This document shows positions 51,652 through 62,606 of a stretch of 64,000 bases of DNA, piece by piece (the stretch's first letter is position 1; each line of letters opens with the position of its first letter). The notes under the pieces are model-generated. The model was given only the letters and a program-made list of their open reading frames with translations, searched no databases and was not told where the DNA came from. Position numbers and translations under genes: made by a program. The stretch comes from Malania oleifera (lineage: Eukaryota > Streptophyta > Magnoliopsida > Santalales > Ximeniaceae), in NCBI RefSeq assembly GCF_029873635.1, contig NC_080418.1:151335748-151399747 (forward strand), read 5' to 3'.

Positions 51652-53971
51652 TGTAGAGACCTGAAAAATTAAATTAATAAAAGTAATAAAAGAAAGAGAG
51701 AGGGAAGAATAAGAAAAGGAAGGAAACTTAAAAGGGGAGAATAGTAGGGCTACGTCAACAAATCCAGGGTTTTTGTCGAAGAATGTCTCTTAATTTTCGG
51801 TGATGAGGTATACGTTTCCCGTCGACAAGAAGATATTGAGAGTTTTGGGAGTTTTAGGGAAATTTCAGATTCGTCGATGAAATAGCCTCCTCATTGATAA
51901 AGTGCCTTCATGGGTCCATCAACAAACTACTTGAACTCATAGACGAACACCGACCTATAAATAGTGGAAACACTCATTTCAACGTCGTTTTTCCTCTCCT
52001 TTCACTCTCTCTCTCTCTAGAAAATCAAAAACCTCACCTTCTCTCTTTGTTTTCGGCTTCGTTATAGCCTAGTTTGATGATCGAGAACTGCCATGAGGTT
52101 CCTAGAAAGATTCTCTGCAACCTAGGCGGAGTAGATTTTCAGATTGGAGTTTCCAGGCACCATCCCAAAACCAGGGTAAGTGAGATATTTTAAGGGTTTT
52201 AAAGTTAATTTGGAGTATACAGAGTTTAGGGATTTTTGAATGATAAATGTTCTGAGAGTTGAGTTGTTTAACTTGGGAAAAATGTGATTTTTAGGATTTT
52301 GGGTTGTGAACGCCGAGGAGTGTATAATTTAGGGTGTTTGAGGACCTCTCAGTAAGCTAGGTAGGGGAATAAATTATAGTAGTCTTTTTGAAATTATGGG
52401 TTGAGAAATATGAGAAATGGAATATGATATTTTACTTGAAATTTATTATAATATGAATATTAGATGAAATTTGTGTGGCATATGATTTATACTGAAATAT
52501 GTTTGAAATCGGGTTAAATGATTTACAATGAGAATAATGATATGAGAATACTGGTATGTGAATATGAAAATGAGAATGGGAAATATTGCAATGTAAAATT
52601 CTGCAATGTGAATATTGAATTGTGAGAATTGAAATGTGAAATTCTGAAATGTGTATATTGAAATATTAATATTAAAATATGATTGATGAAATACCAATAC
52701 CGCATAATGACTGTGGGGATGTGGTAATGATAACCTTGATGGATGGATATGGAAACTCTAATGATGGGTTTGGATATTGAGCACAGTACCATTGCTAGTG
52801 GTGTTAGTGCAACCATGTGGACTCGTGGAGCGTGTGGCGAGGACGTCGACTGAGCTGTTTAGTAAAGTTGTTGTGCCCTTTGAATCTGGGTCAGGGCTAT
52901 AGTTCGGTCAGTTGTACTATAGACACGTGATATATGATATGATATTTTGATCTAACTGAGTCAGCCAACCGCGGTTAGATCCAGCCTTTGGGTTGCACAA
53001 CCTCGACCATGAGGGGAAGCATGGCGTAGAATGTGGAGTAAGGCCTCGACCATGAGGTGAAGCATGGCGTGAAAAATATCCTCAGGGTAACCATGAGTTA
53101 CAGACACGTATGTAACAGAGGACACTCATGAGCTAGAAATGAAGATGGAAATGAAAATAGAAATGAAAATGGAAATGGGAAATGGAATAGTGTGAGTTAT
53201 TATATAATTAATTAAAGCGAAGTAAGACACTCCTCCTGAGGGCTTATTGAGTAAAGTGTGTGCTCTGATAAGTATTCATTGTGGCTGAACCTGAGTTAAT
53301 CGGGTTAGGATACAAACGATATCAGGGCAGAGGGAAACTATTTGTATGGGCGGGTAAGCTTCTCTATTCTTGGGAACTTCTCTGGTAACTATGGGTTGCG
53401 TGTGTATGGTTTTGGAAATGAAATTTAAAACTTATGAAAGCTTTTGTTTTATATCTATATGATTATGATTGTGGACATGATATATTTTCTCAGAAGATAT
53501 TATCACTAGAATGAATATATGTTATGATATAACGAATCTCATATTGCCATACATTATAGATAATCTATTTCATCTTACTGAGATGTGTCACACCCAATCA
53601 TTTAAATATTTTAGAAAACCGAGATAGACCTGGTGATAGAGCTACGAGATAGAGGGTAGCTGATACCCTGAGTAGATAGGGTGAGTGTTCTAAGCTAGGG
53701 ATGGAGGATTCCCCTAGAGTATTTAATGTTTTTTTTTGGGAATGTGATAGACATGTTTATATGGATGAATTAGGACTCTGGTATGTGTATTCTCTATGGT
53801 ATGTATTTATAAATTACTTCCACTGTTAGGTTGTAATTATGATGATGATTGTATACCTGGTACCCTATTCGGGTTGGGTTATGTATTGTGGTATCAGCGG
53901 TTGACGTGGCCGATATATGATTATATGTGATATTTAATAAAAAAAATGGTATGAAAAATAGGGGTGTCACA
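51652..53971 (+). mobile_element. 5' LTR of element B (GTCGAC-palindrome family, degenerate)
   Basis: The LTR starts TGTAGAGACCTG and ends GGGGTGTCACA. U3 has decayed palindromes (51750-51950) and TATAAATAG at 51956. Leader sites are donor 52176, acceptor 52294, donor 52361, acceptor 53614 and donor 53681, giving 66-nt middle and third exons. It lies inside element A gag. The preceding GTGTT (51647-51651) should recur after B's 3' LTR, outside the window. Confidence 0.85.
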
Positions 53972-53974
53972 GTT

Positions 53975-53987
53975 TGGTAGCAAAGCC
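53975..53987 (+). other. Degenerate primer-binding site, element B
   Basis: TGGTAGCAAAGCC differs from TGGTATCAGAGCC at two positions and sits 3 bp past the LTR end. The decay indicates that this copy is no longer mobile. Confidence 0.8.
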
Positions 53988-54374
53988 TATGTTGTTAGAT
54001 TCTGTAGACTTTAGTAAATAGCAGAATGCAATACTTGAGTATAGGAATAGATTTTAATGAAAATTGTGGATGGATAGATTGAGATATGAGTTAGTGATTC
54101 TTAGGGAAAGAGATTTGAATTTAGGATTCTATTTTGCGACCTAGTGGCAGGAGTTTCGTGGTTGTTTCTGGGTTTTTTTTGGGGTGATGACTTCTGGAAA
54201 ACCATAGATACTATCTTTGGTTCTTGTTTCTAAGTGGTAGGGTTGAATCTTAAATGGGGATTGAGTATATTATGAGAAATGTCTGTAGAAGAATATTTTT
54301 CAGATTTTAGTATCTTGGGTGTGATAGTGAGTTATAATGAAACAGTTATGAAATTGTTTTATTCCACTTGCAAG

Positions 54375-56123
54375 ACGGATCCAGGGAGTAGTAGTGCACA
54401 TGCTGGGGGTGATGATGCAGGGCCTTCTAGTATAGGTAACGGAGATCCTCATGTTGTATTATGTAGCGTCACTCAGAAGGTGATGGCAGAGATGGTTAGA
54501 GGTTTAGGGGAGCGGAGCTGCACAATTAAGCAGTTCACGCGCATGAGACCCCCATCATTCTCTGGAGGAGTTGACCCACTTATGGCTGAGAACTAGGTTC
54601 AAGACATAGAGGATATGCTGGCAGTTCTTCCATGTATAGATGAGCATAAAATACTATTTGCGACATTTAACCTGACAGGGGAGGCAAAGCGTTGGTGGAG
54701 ATTAGTGAGACTGTTGGAGAAGTAGAGACCTGACCTTATAGCGGTGACGTGGAGCCGCTTCAAGGAGATTTTTTTCTAGAGATATTTCCCTGCTACAGTT
54801 AGAAGTGCGAAGGCAATGGAGTTTCTGCACTTGACGCAGGGATTGATGACAGTGCAACAATATGTAGCTAGATTCATTGAGCTATCTTAGTTTGCTTCAT
54901 ATTTGGTACCAGATGAGGAAAGAAAAGCGAGGAAGTTGGAGGGCCTGATACAGGGTCTGTTTAAGAAGGTTATAGGCTTCCGAGCCCAGACATTTGTAGA
55001 GGTGGTAGATAAAGGTGCAGTGATTAAGAGTGGCCTTCATAGAGGTACTGATGCACAGAGTTAGGGGAGGAGGTCCGTGCCTTCAGATTTTCAGGTAGGG
55101 TCCAGTCGAGGGCCTTGGAGGAGGCAGGATAGTAGAGGAGGACAGAGACAGATAGTTGGAGATCGGGTAGTTCAAGGCAGGCAAATGCCCCCTTCTTGGC
55201 CCATATGCTACAAGAGACACCCAGGAGAGTGTCGGGTCAAGGGATGTTTGTTACCAGTGCCATAAGCTTGGGCATATGGCGAGGGACTGTCATGCACCGC
55301 CAGTTATTGCTCTTGTTCCTAGACCATTCAAAGGAGGTCATGACGTACCTCGAGGCGGCCATCAGAGGAATATTGCCCCAGCATGGGTTTATGCACTAAC
55401 ACCGGGGGATGCTGAGGCGGCAGAAGATGTTGTGATAGGTAGAATTTCAATTCTGTCATTTATAACTACTGCTTTTTTTGATTTAGGGGCGACTCATTCT
55501 TTTATCACCTGAGAGTTTGTTAAATTTTATGGGTTAGAAGTACAATAGTTGGGTGTTCGTTTGTTAGTGGCTACGCCGACAGGGGTTGTGGAAATATGTG
55601 AGAATGTACTTGAGAACTGTTCAGTATGCATTTAGGGGAGGTCTTTATTAGCTAATCTGGTGGTCTTGGATATGCATGGGTTTGAAGTGATACTTAGAAT
55701 GGACTAGTTCGCTATTCACTATGCTAGTATTGATTGTAATCAGAGAGAGGTAGTCTTTAGACCTCCAGGTGGATAAGAGTACAGGCTCGTGGGGCCTTGT
55801 GTGCTCACCCCACTAGATTTTTTATTTGTGGCGAGGCGATTGTTGCTAGAGGGTTGTCAAGGATTTGTGGCCTGTGTGACAGAGACATCAGAAAAGGAAT
55901 AGAGATTAGATGATATTTCGATAGTGAGGGATTTTCTTGATGTATTTCCTGACGATTTACCAGGACTACCTCCTGATTGTGAGGTAGAATTTACTATTGA
56001 TCTAGTTCCAAGGATAGCATTGATTTCAAAAGTGCCGTACAGAATGGCACCGGCGGAATTAAAAGAATTAAAGGAACAGTTGCAGGAATTTTTAGATAAG
56101 AGATTTATTAGGCCCAGTGTGTC
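54375..56123 (+). pseudogene. Element B gag-protease-RT start, decayed
   Basis: The gag start is ACG at 54375 (GATCCAGGG follows). The capsid part includes FTRMRPPSFSGG (about 54532-54567) and GEAKRWWRL (about 54680). Zinc-knuckle remnants CYKRHPGEC (55207) and KLGHMARDC (about 55266-55295) follow. Protease is recognisable from LTPGDAEAAEDV to FFDLGATHSFIT (55479-55514), where the catalytic DSG/DTG triad reads DLG. RT begins with [17 protein letters not shown] (55924) and [14 protein letters not shown], then stops at solo LTR D. There are many TAG/TAA interruptions. Confidence 0.86.
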
Positions 56124-57967
56124 TGTAACGACCCGAATAAAAATGGTATTTAAATAATAAAGAAAGGGAAATGGAAGCCGGAAACAGAAGGAAGCAGTCG
56201 ACGACGACATTGAACTTTGGAAGGAATAATGGGAAGGGAATCAGTAGAGCTTCATCGACGAATACAAGGGATTCGTCGAAGAAGGCGTAAGAAAATTTGT
56301 CGATGAAAACAAGGATTTGTCGACGAAGAAATACCGAGAGGGGGGTTTTGAGCCGATTGAATTTTGTTGACGAGGACTGAATTTTGTCAATGAAATTAAT
56401 GAAGAATTCATCGACGAATGACATTGGTCGTCTGCAAAATTCCCTGTTCTATAAATATGGGAAAATCCGGATTTTACTTAAGGATTAAGAAATTTATCCT
56501 CTCTCTCTCCTCTTTGGTTCTCCCTCTTTCTTTCGTCGATTTTGGGCCAAATTTACGCCGGATCAACAATCCGAAGTCACCACGACCCTCCTGGGGAAGT
56601 TCTCTCCAAATCTGTTGGAGTGGATCGTTGGTGAAGGTTAGGTGGAAACCATTCCAAATCCAGGGTAAGACTTTTTACTCAATATTTGGATTTGTGACAG
56701 TTGAGAAAAGTGTTATACACTTAGAAATACTAAACTTTAATACTAGAAGTTTTCATTTACAGGGGTGTTGAATTGGGAACGTAGGAAATCATCCCTAAGT
56801 TGAGGTAAGGCTTTTAAGCCGAATTTGACTTAGTGGTAGTTATAGAAAATGTTGTACGTACGAAAATACTTAACTTTAATACTGGGAGTTTTTATTTTCA
56901 GAGTGTTGAGTTAGGAACCCTGTCGGTGCGAGGTAGTTTTATTAGGGGCTTTCTAGGAATCAGGTAAGGGGATGAACTAAACTAGTTTCGTTTTGAGAAA
57001 ATTCATGTATATGTATATGTATATGTATATATAGCATCTGGTTTTAGGAAAGATAAATATATTTATATATATATGATTTATATTTGTAAAATACTGTGAA
57101 AATAATCGTATGTTGAATATGTGAAAATCCATTTGTGTGGTATGAGTAAAAATGTTGTGAAATACTATTTTATGGGAATGTGGATGATACGGATTTTTAT
57201 GATGGAAAATCCGGCGTATGGGCCGATATTTTATATGATTTGTCGGCGTACGGGCCGTGCTATGTGGATGTGATTTGCCAGCGTACCGGCTATGCTATGA
57301 TTTGCCGGCGTACGGGCCGTGCTATGTGGATGTGATTTGCTAGCGTACGGGCTGTGCTATGATTTGCCGGTGTATGGGCCGTGCTATGTGATGTGATTTG
57401 CCAGCGTACGAGCTGTGCTATGATTTGTCAGCGTACGGGCCGAGCTATGATAAAATGTGTAATACCGGTGTACGGGCCGATGATTTTCATGATATACGTA
57501 TATGTGCAAATGATATGATTGATTTGATAATTAATGATATGAGATATTCATGTATCACGATTTTAGTATATGTATATGATATCAGAAATTGGTTGGCTTG
57601 GTCTAGGCTAGTGCTTGCACGGTCTCGTTGTTATGTGTCGATTGTCTTCGTGATCATGATATTTGTGTTAACGCCGCTGTACGGAGTGGTGTGAGATTGG
57701 ATGGTCAATGTGGTTATTAAAGAAGTGTGCTGTGATCGCCTCTGGTGTACAGACCAGGTCTGGCAGACCCATCAGACCTACAAACTACTATTTGACTTGG
57801 CAGTGGTCGGCCAACCATTGTCAGGTCCCACCTTCCGGCCACACAACCGAGTCATGTGGGGGTAATACATGACAAGAGCCAGCTAACCTACCAGGATTGT
57901 TTGTATGTTATTATTACTATATGAGATGAGATATGCTTATGAAAATGCAGTATGTTCTGCAATGTGT

Positions 57968-58021
<54 letters not shown>

Positions 58022-58516
58022 TTTCCAGATTTGACGAAACAGTACTGAATATGTTATGTATGGTATATGTAGAACACAGAATATTCATGTTGCCACACTC
58101 TAGTATTAGTTTATTTCCCTTACTGAGAGGTGTCTCACCCCTAAATCTTATAAACTTTTCAGGAGCCCCAGATAGGAGAGCGGGAAAAGCCCCACTGAGC
58201 TAGTGTTGTTTATCTGCCCTCTGCGAAGGGTAAGTTTTTGTAGGGACAATAAGATTTTGTGGGAAATGTCCCTAGATATGATTTTGGGATGTATATATAT
58301 AAAGAAATACAGTGGTATAGTGACTCTGGTATATTGTAATGCATGTTATGGTGAGATGTATATGATTATATGCTTTCTGCTGCTTAGGCTTCTGCTATAT
58401 ATTCTGTTAAATCCCTAGTACCCACAGGTCCAGGTGGATGGTGACCAGCTGAGCTGGGATGTATGACGTTGATATTATTAAAAAAAAAAAATGTGGAAAA
58501 TGGGTAGGTCGTGACA
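56124..58516 (+). mobile_element. Solo LTR D (GTCGAC-palindrome family)
   Basis: A 2393-bp LTR from TGTAACGACCCG to GGTCGTGACA is flanked by a perfect GTGTC duplication (56119-56123 and 58517-58521). Removing it joins element B RT in frame. TATAAATA is at 56450. Splice-like sites are donor 56665, acceptor 56762, then a repeated pair donor 56805 and acceptor 56901, then donor 56964, acceptor 58162 and donor 58230. The third exon is 67 nt. A minisatellite occupies 57212-57480. The window-edge fragment 1-342 belongs to the same subfamily. Confidence 0.93.
57212..57480. repeat. Minisatellite in LTR D
   Basis: Eight or nine units of about 28-36 bp built on GATTTGCCGGCGTACGGGCC and GTGCTATG, with alternate units carrying an added TGGATGT. 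The array lies inside the predicted leader intron 2. Confidence 0.9.
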
Positions 58517-59007
58517 GTGTCGTCCTGGGGAGCGCCGATATTGTTTATGAAAAAGAAAGATGGGTCGATGAGAATGTGCATCGACTACCGAGAAATTAAC
58601 AAAGTGACTATCAAGAATAAATATCTGCTTCCCCGCATCGATGATTTATTTGATCAGTTGCAGGGGACACAGGTTTTCTCAAGATAGATTTACGATTTGG
58701 GTATCATCACGCGAAAGTTAGAGCAAAGGATGTTTCAAAGATGACATTTAGGACTCGGTTTGACCATTACGAATTTTTGGTTATGTTGTTTGGATTGACA
58801 ATTGCTCCGACAGTGTTTATGGATTTAAAGAACATGGTTTTTCACCAGTATCTGGACCAGTTTGTGGTAGTATTCATTGATGATATACTGGTGTATTCAA
58901 AGAGCCCAAAGGAGCATGAGGAACATCTGAGGATAGTGCTACAAGTGCTGAGAGAAAGAAGATTGTGTGCAAAACTTAGGAAGTGCGAGTTCTGGATGTA
59001 GCAGGTT
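58517..59007 (+). pseudogene. Element B reverse transcriptase, continued
   Basis: After solo LTR D the RT resumes with [15 protein letters not shown] and [17 protein letters not shown] (58524-58630), a one-base-shifted stretch, and the frame 58741-59001. That frame includes [11 protein letters not shown] and the catalytic FIDDILVYS (58873-58899). It ends at LRKCEFWM followed by a stop. Element C starts at 59008, and RNase H and integrase are not in the window. Confidence 0.88.
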
Positions 59008-59387
59008 TGCGACTACCTGAATAATAATAGTATTTAAATAATAAAGAGGAAGGGAAATGGAAACAGTAACAGAAGGTCGACGACATTGCATTTTGGAAGG
59101 AAAAACCAAAAGGAATCATCAGGGCTTCGTCAACAAATACAAGGGATTCGTTGACGAGGGCTTAAGAAAATTCGTCGACGAAGACTGAATTTCGTCAACG
59201 AAGAAATATCGAGAGAGTTTTGAGCCGACTGAATTTCGTCGACGGGGACTGAATTTCATCGACAAAATTATTGAAGGATTCGTTGACGAATGACGTGGCT
59301 CATCGACGAATCCAGTTCTATGAATAGAAAAATCTAGATTTTTAACTTCATTATTAAGCAACCTTCACCCTCTCTCTCTGCTCTTCG

Positions 59388-59428
<41 letters not shown>

Positions 59429-61105
59429 GATTTTGGGTCAGATTTACGCCGGATCAACATTTCGAAGTTACCACGATGCTCTTGGGGAAGTTCTCTCCAA
59501 ATCTGTCGGAGCGGATCGTTGGTGAAAGCAAATTAGAAATCATCCCTGAGTTGAGGTAAGGATTTTTAAGCCAAATTTGGTCTTACGACAGTTATAGGAA
59601 ATGATATACACGTAGAAATACTGAAGTTTAATACTGAGAATTTTTAGTTTCAGGGTATTGATCAGGAAACCCTACGGGTGTGAGATTAGAGTTTATAGGA
59701 GCTTTTCTCAGTAGCCAGGTAAGGGAATAAACTAAAGCAGTTTGTAAATTACTATTATTTATGAGTAAATTGATTTCCTGAAAATATGTATGATATTAGC
59801 ATATTATGGAATTAATGCACTTTTGGGAAAAATACTGTTATTATGTTGGAACTAGTATATACGTATGAGATGCTAGAAATCATGATTTTAAAATGCAATG
59901 AATAGTTTTAATATAGAAAATGTGTGGCATGAATATTATTTTATGTGGAGAAATATTTTGATATGATAATGATGTAAATGCAGTATGATCTGAGAGGTTA
60001 TGAAGGTATACAGTACATTATGATTCTTATAAATGCATGATAAAATGATTATTTTCAGAATGACGTATTTATATATGATATCGGCGTGAGGCCGTAATTA
60101 TGATATGATCGGCGTGAGGCCGTAATTATGATATGATCGGCGCGAGGCTGTAATTATGATATGTTCGGCATGAGGACGTAATTATGACATGTTCGGCACG
60201 AGGCCGTAATTATGAAAGATGCTATATAATCATGTACTATATGTTATCAGAACTCGGATGTTAGTTTAGTTCAGTTCAGGTGCTCAGTACCGTAACTATA
60301 TAGATCAGATGTGTATGTTTAGATTAGTGCTAACCACCCCACGAGGGGGTGGGAGATGGATAGTCGATGTGGCTTTCAGTAGAGTGTGAACGTTCACCTA
60401 GCAGTCTGGACTAGGGTGTGGCGGGCTTATCGTACTTACATACATATTTGATTAGGCATTGGTCGGCCAGCCATTGTCGGGTCCCGCCTTCGGGCTGCAC
60501 AACCCGTCATGAGGGGTAATACATAATATTAGCTAGCTATTCATCTTGGGTATGTTTTTAGTATTATCAGTATAACAGATGTTTTATGTATGATATGACT
60601 TACTAGAAAATATGGAAGTTTGTGATTATTTAGTATGATATAATGAACGTTTAACAAAGTATGAAATGTACTGTATATGTATAATTGTATTAAATGTTCA
60701 TGTTGCCACACAACTGTATTTAGTTTATTTTCCTTTACTGAGATGTGTCTCACCCCCAACATTAATTAATTTTTCAAGAGAGCCTGAGTGATCGGCGGGT
60801 CGTGGCCACCGTTGAGTTAGGGATATTACCCTGTTAGGAGGGTAAGATTTTTGTACTAGGGTCAGAATTATTTGGTGTTTGACCCTAGAGTTATTTTGAT
60901 GTTTGTGAGTATGTATAAAAATACAGTTTTATGATGTTGTAGTAAACTCTGGTATTATGCTTAATGGATGGATGATTTAGATTTTATGCTTGCTGCTGCT
61001 TAGGTTTTCCGCTGTGATTGACAGGTGTCCCCATTACCCACAGGTTCGGGTTGACCATTATATTTGTTATGTTACATTTTATGTTAAGAAATTGAGGTCG
61101 CTACA
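59008..61105 (+). mobile_element. 5' LTR of element C (GTCGAC-palindrome family)
   Basis: It starts TGCGACTACCTG, a decayed form of TGTAACGACCCG, and ends GAGGTCGCTACA. U3 carries a clear palindrome array (59120-59310), TGACGTGGC at 59291 and TATGAATAG at 59319, then a CT run. Leader sites are donor 59556, acceptor 59653, donor 59719, acceptor 60778 and donor 60842. A 28-bp minisatellite occupies 60075-60215. It is inserted in element B RT. AGGTT (59003-59007) should recur after its 3' LTR. Confidence 0.88.
60075..60215. repeat. 28-bp minisatellite in LTR C
   Basis: Five tandem units of GATCGGCGTGAGGCCGTAAT plus TATGATAT, with small variants. They lie at the same relative position in the leader intron as the unrelated array of LTR D. 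Confidence 0.92.
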
Positions 61106-61107
61106 TT

Positions 61108-61120
61108 TGGTATCAGAGCC
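61108..61120 (+). other. Primer-binding site, element C
   Basis: TGGTATCAGAGCC, complementary to initiator Met-tRNA, begins 2 bp after the LTR end. It is intact. Confidence 0.92.
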
Positions 61121-61422
61121 TAGGATACTAGGTTCTGTAGACTCTAGAGTGCAGCAGTAATAATACCAGAGTATAGGATAAGGGGATTTGAGGTCCGGTT
61201 TTGTAGTCTAGATGTAGGACTTCCATGGTGGTTTGTGTGATTTTCCTAGGGTGATGATTTTAGGAAATTTATTGTAAACTATTGTCGGGTTGGGTATCTA
61301 AGTTGCAGGATTGAACCTTGAATTAAGATCAGGAGTGACGAGTTAATTAGGAAAATATACTATATAAGTTAAGTGATACGTGTAAAGAAGGAGGTTTTGA
61401 GTTAAGTTACATGTTTTTCAGG

Positions 61423-62606
61423 ATGGACCTTGGTGGCAATAGAGCCCACGCCAGTGGGAGTGAGGGTGCTGGATCCTCAGGTGCTTCGGGTAGTGATTCA
61501 GATGCTACCCTATGCGGCGTGGCACAACAGGTTACGACAGAAATTGCCAAAAGTTCGAAGGAACTGAGTGGTCCATTAGCAGGCTATGGTAGTTCGAATG
61601 AGAAGTTTATTAAGATGAGTCCTCCAGATTTCTCAGGAGGGACAAATCCTGTAGTTGCTGAAAACTGGGTGCAGGAGATAGAGAAAATTTTTGTAGTGCT
61701 GCGGTGTTCATAGGAGCAGAAGGTCGTGTTTGCCACCTATAAATTGACTGGAGAGGCTGAGAGATGGTGGTTGGCGGTAAGATTGTTAGAGTAGCAGAGG
61801 ACTATACCTGTGGAGACGATGTGGGAACGGTTTAAATAAATATTCTTCGACAAGTATTTTCTAGCCTCTTCCAGGGAGGCTAAGATTGAGGAGTTCTTGA
61901 ATCTAAAGCAGGGACAGCTGTCAGTATAGCAGTATGTGGCGAGGTTCATCGAGCTATCTCACTTCGCCCCATACATCATTCTAGATGAAGCGAAGAAGGT
62001 ATGACAGTTTGAGAGAGGCATGGGGAGAGAAATATACAAGCAGGTATCGATTCTGAAGTTGCATGATTTTGCTGAATTAGTGGATAGAGCCACTACAGTA
62101 GAGATTGGTGAGCGGTTGGAAACTGAGGAACAGAGACAGAAGAAGAGATTCGCACCTTCTGGTTCCCAGCAGGGAGTCGGCCGTGCCACATGGAAGAGAG
62201 GTGGCTATTATAGAGACCAAATACAGGAGACCGAGAATCGTGGTTTCTAGGGTGTGCAGCCATCTCCAGCTTGCCCATCTTGAGGGAAGAGACACCTGGG
62301 GGAGTATCATGCCGGGTGAGGTGTCTACTACAGGTGCGGGGAGCCAGGACATATGATGAGGGAGTGTCCGACGCAGTTTGGTGCTGCTCCTGCTCCTAGA
62401 CCTGCACGAGGAGGTTATCAGGCGCCCCGAGGAGGCTAGTAGAAGAATATGACCCTAGCTAGGGTTTTCATTTTGACGCCGGGCGATGCTGAGGCGGCTG
62501 GCGACGTGGTGACAGGTACTATTAGTATGTTTTCATTTAAATTTATTGCACTCTTTGATTCTGGTGACACACACTCATTTGTGTCCTTGGAGTGTGTTAA
62601 AAGAGA
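61423..62606 (+). pseudogene. Element C gag and protease start, decayed
   Basis: The start MDLGGNRAHASG (61423) follows the acceptor-like TTTTTCAG|G. The capsid region has FIKMSPPDFSGGTNPVVAENW (61600-61665), KLTGEAERWW (about 61741-61770) and YVARFIELSHFAPY (61931). The zinc knuckle (62318-62366) reads YYRCGEPGHMMREC, with the first Cys of CCHC changed to Tyr. Protease begins at LTPGDAEAAGDVVTGT (62470) and has the active-site FDSGDTHSFVS (62553-62585). Several in-frame stops occur. Homology ends near 62606. Confidence 0.86.

Larger units (their letters stand above)
59556..61421 (+). other. Predicted spliced leader of element C: introns 1-3
   Basis: The predicted introns are 59556-59653 (98 nt), 59719-60778 (1060 nt) and 60842-61421 (580 nt), leaving internal exons of 65 and 63 nt. 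Donors read GAG|GTAAGG, CAG|GTAAGG and AGG|GTAAGA. Acceptors read TTTCAG|G, TTTTTCAAG|A and TTTTTCAG|G. The third intron spans the LTR end and primer-binding site and ends one base before the gag ATG. The prediction is from sequence pattern only, supported by equal exon sizes in the other LTRs. Confidence 0.55.
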
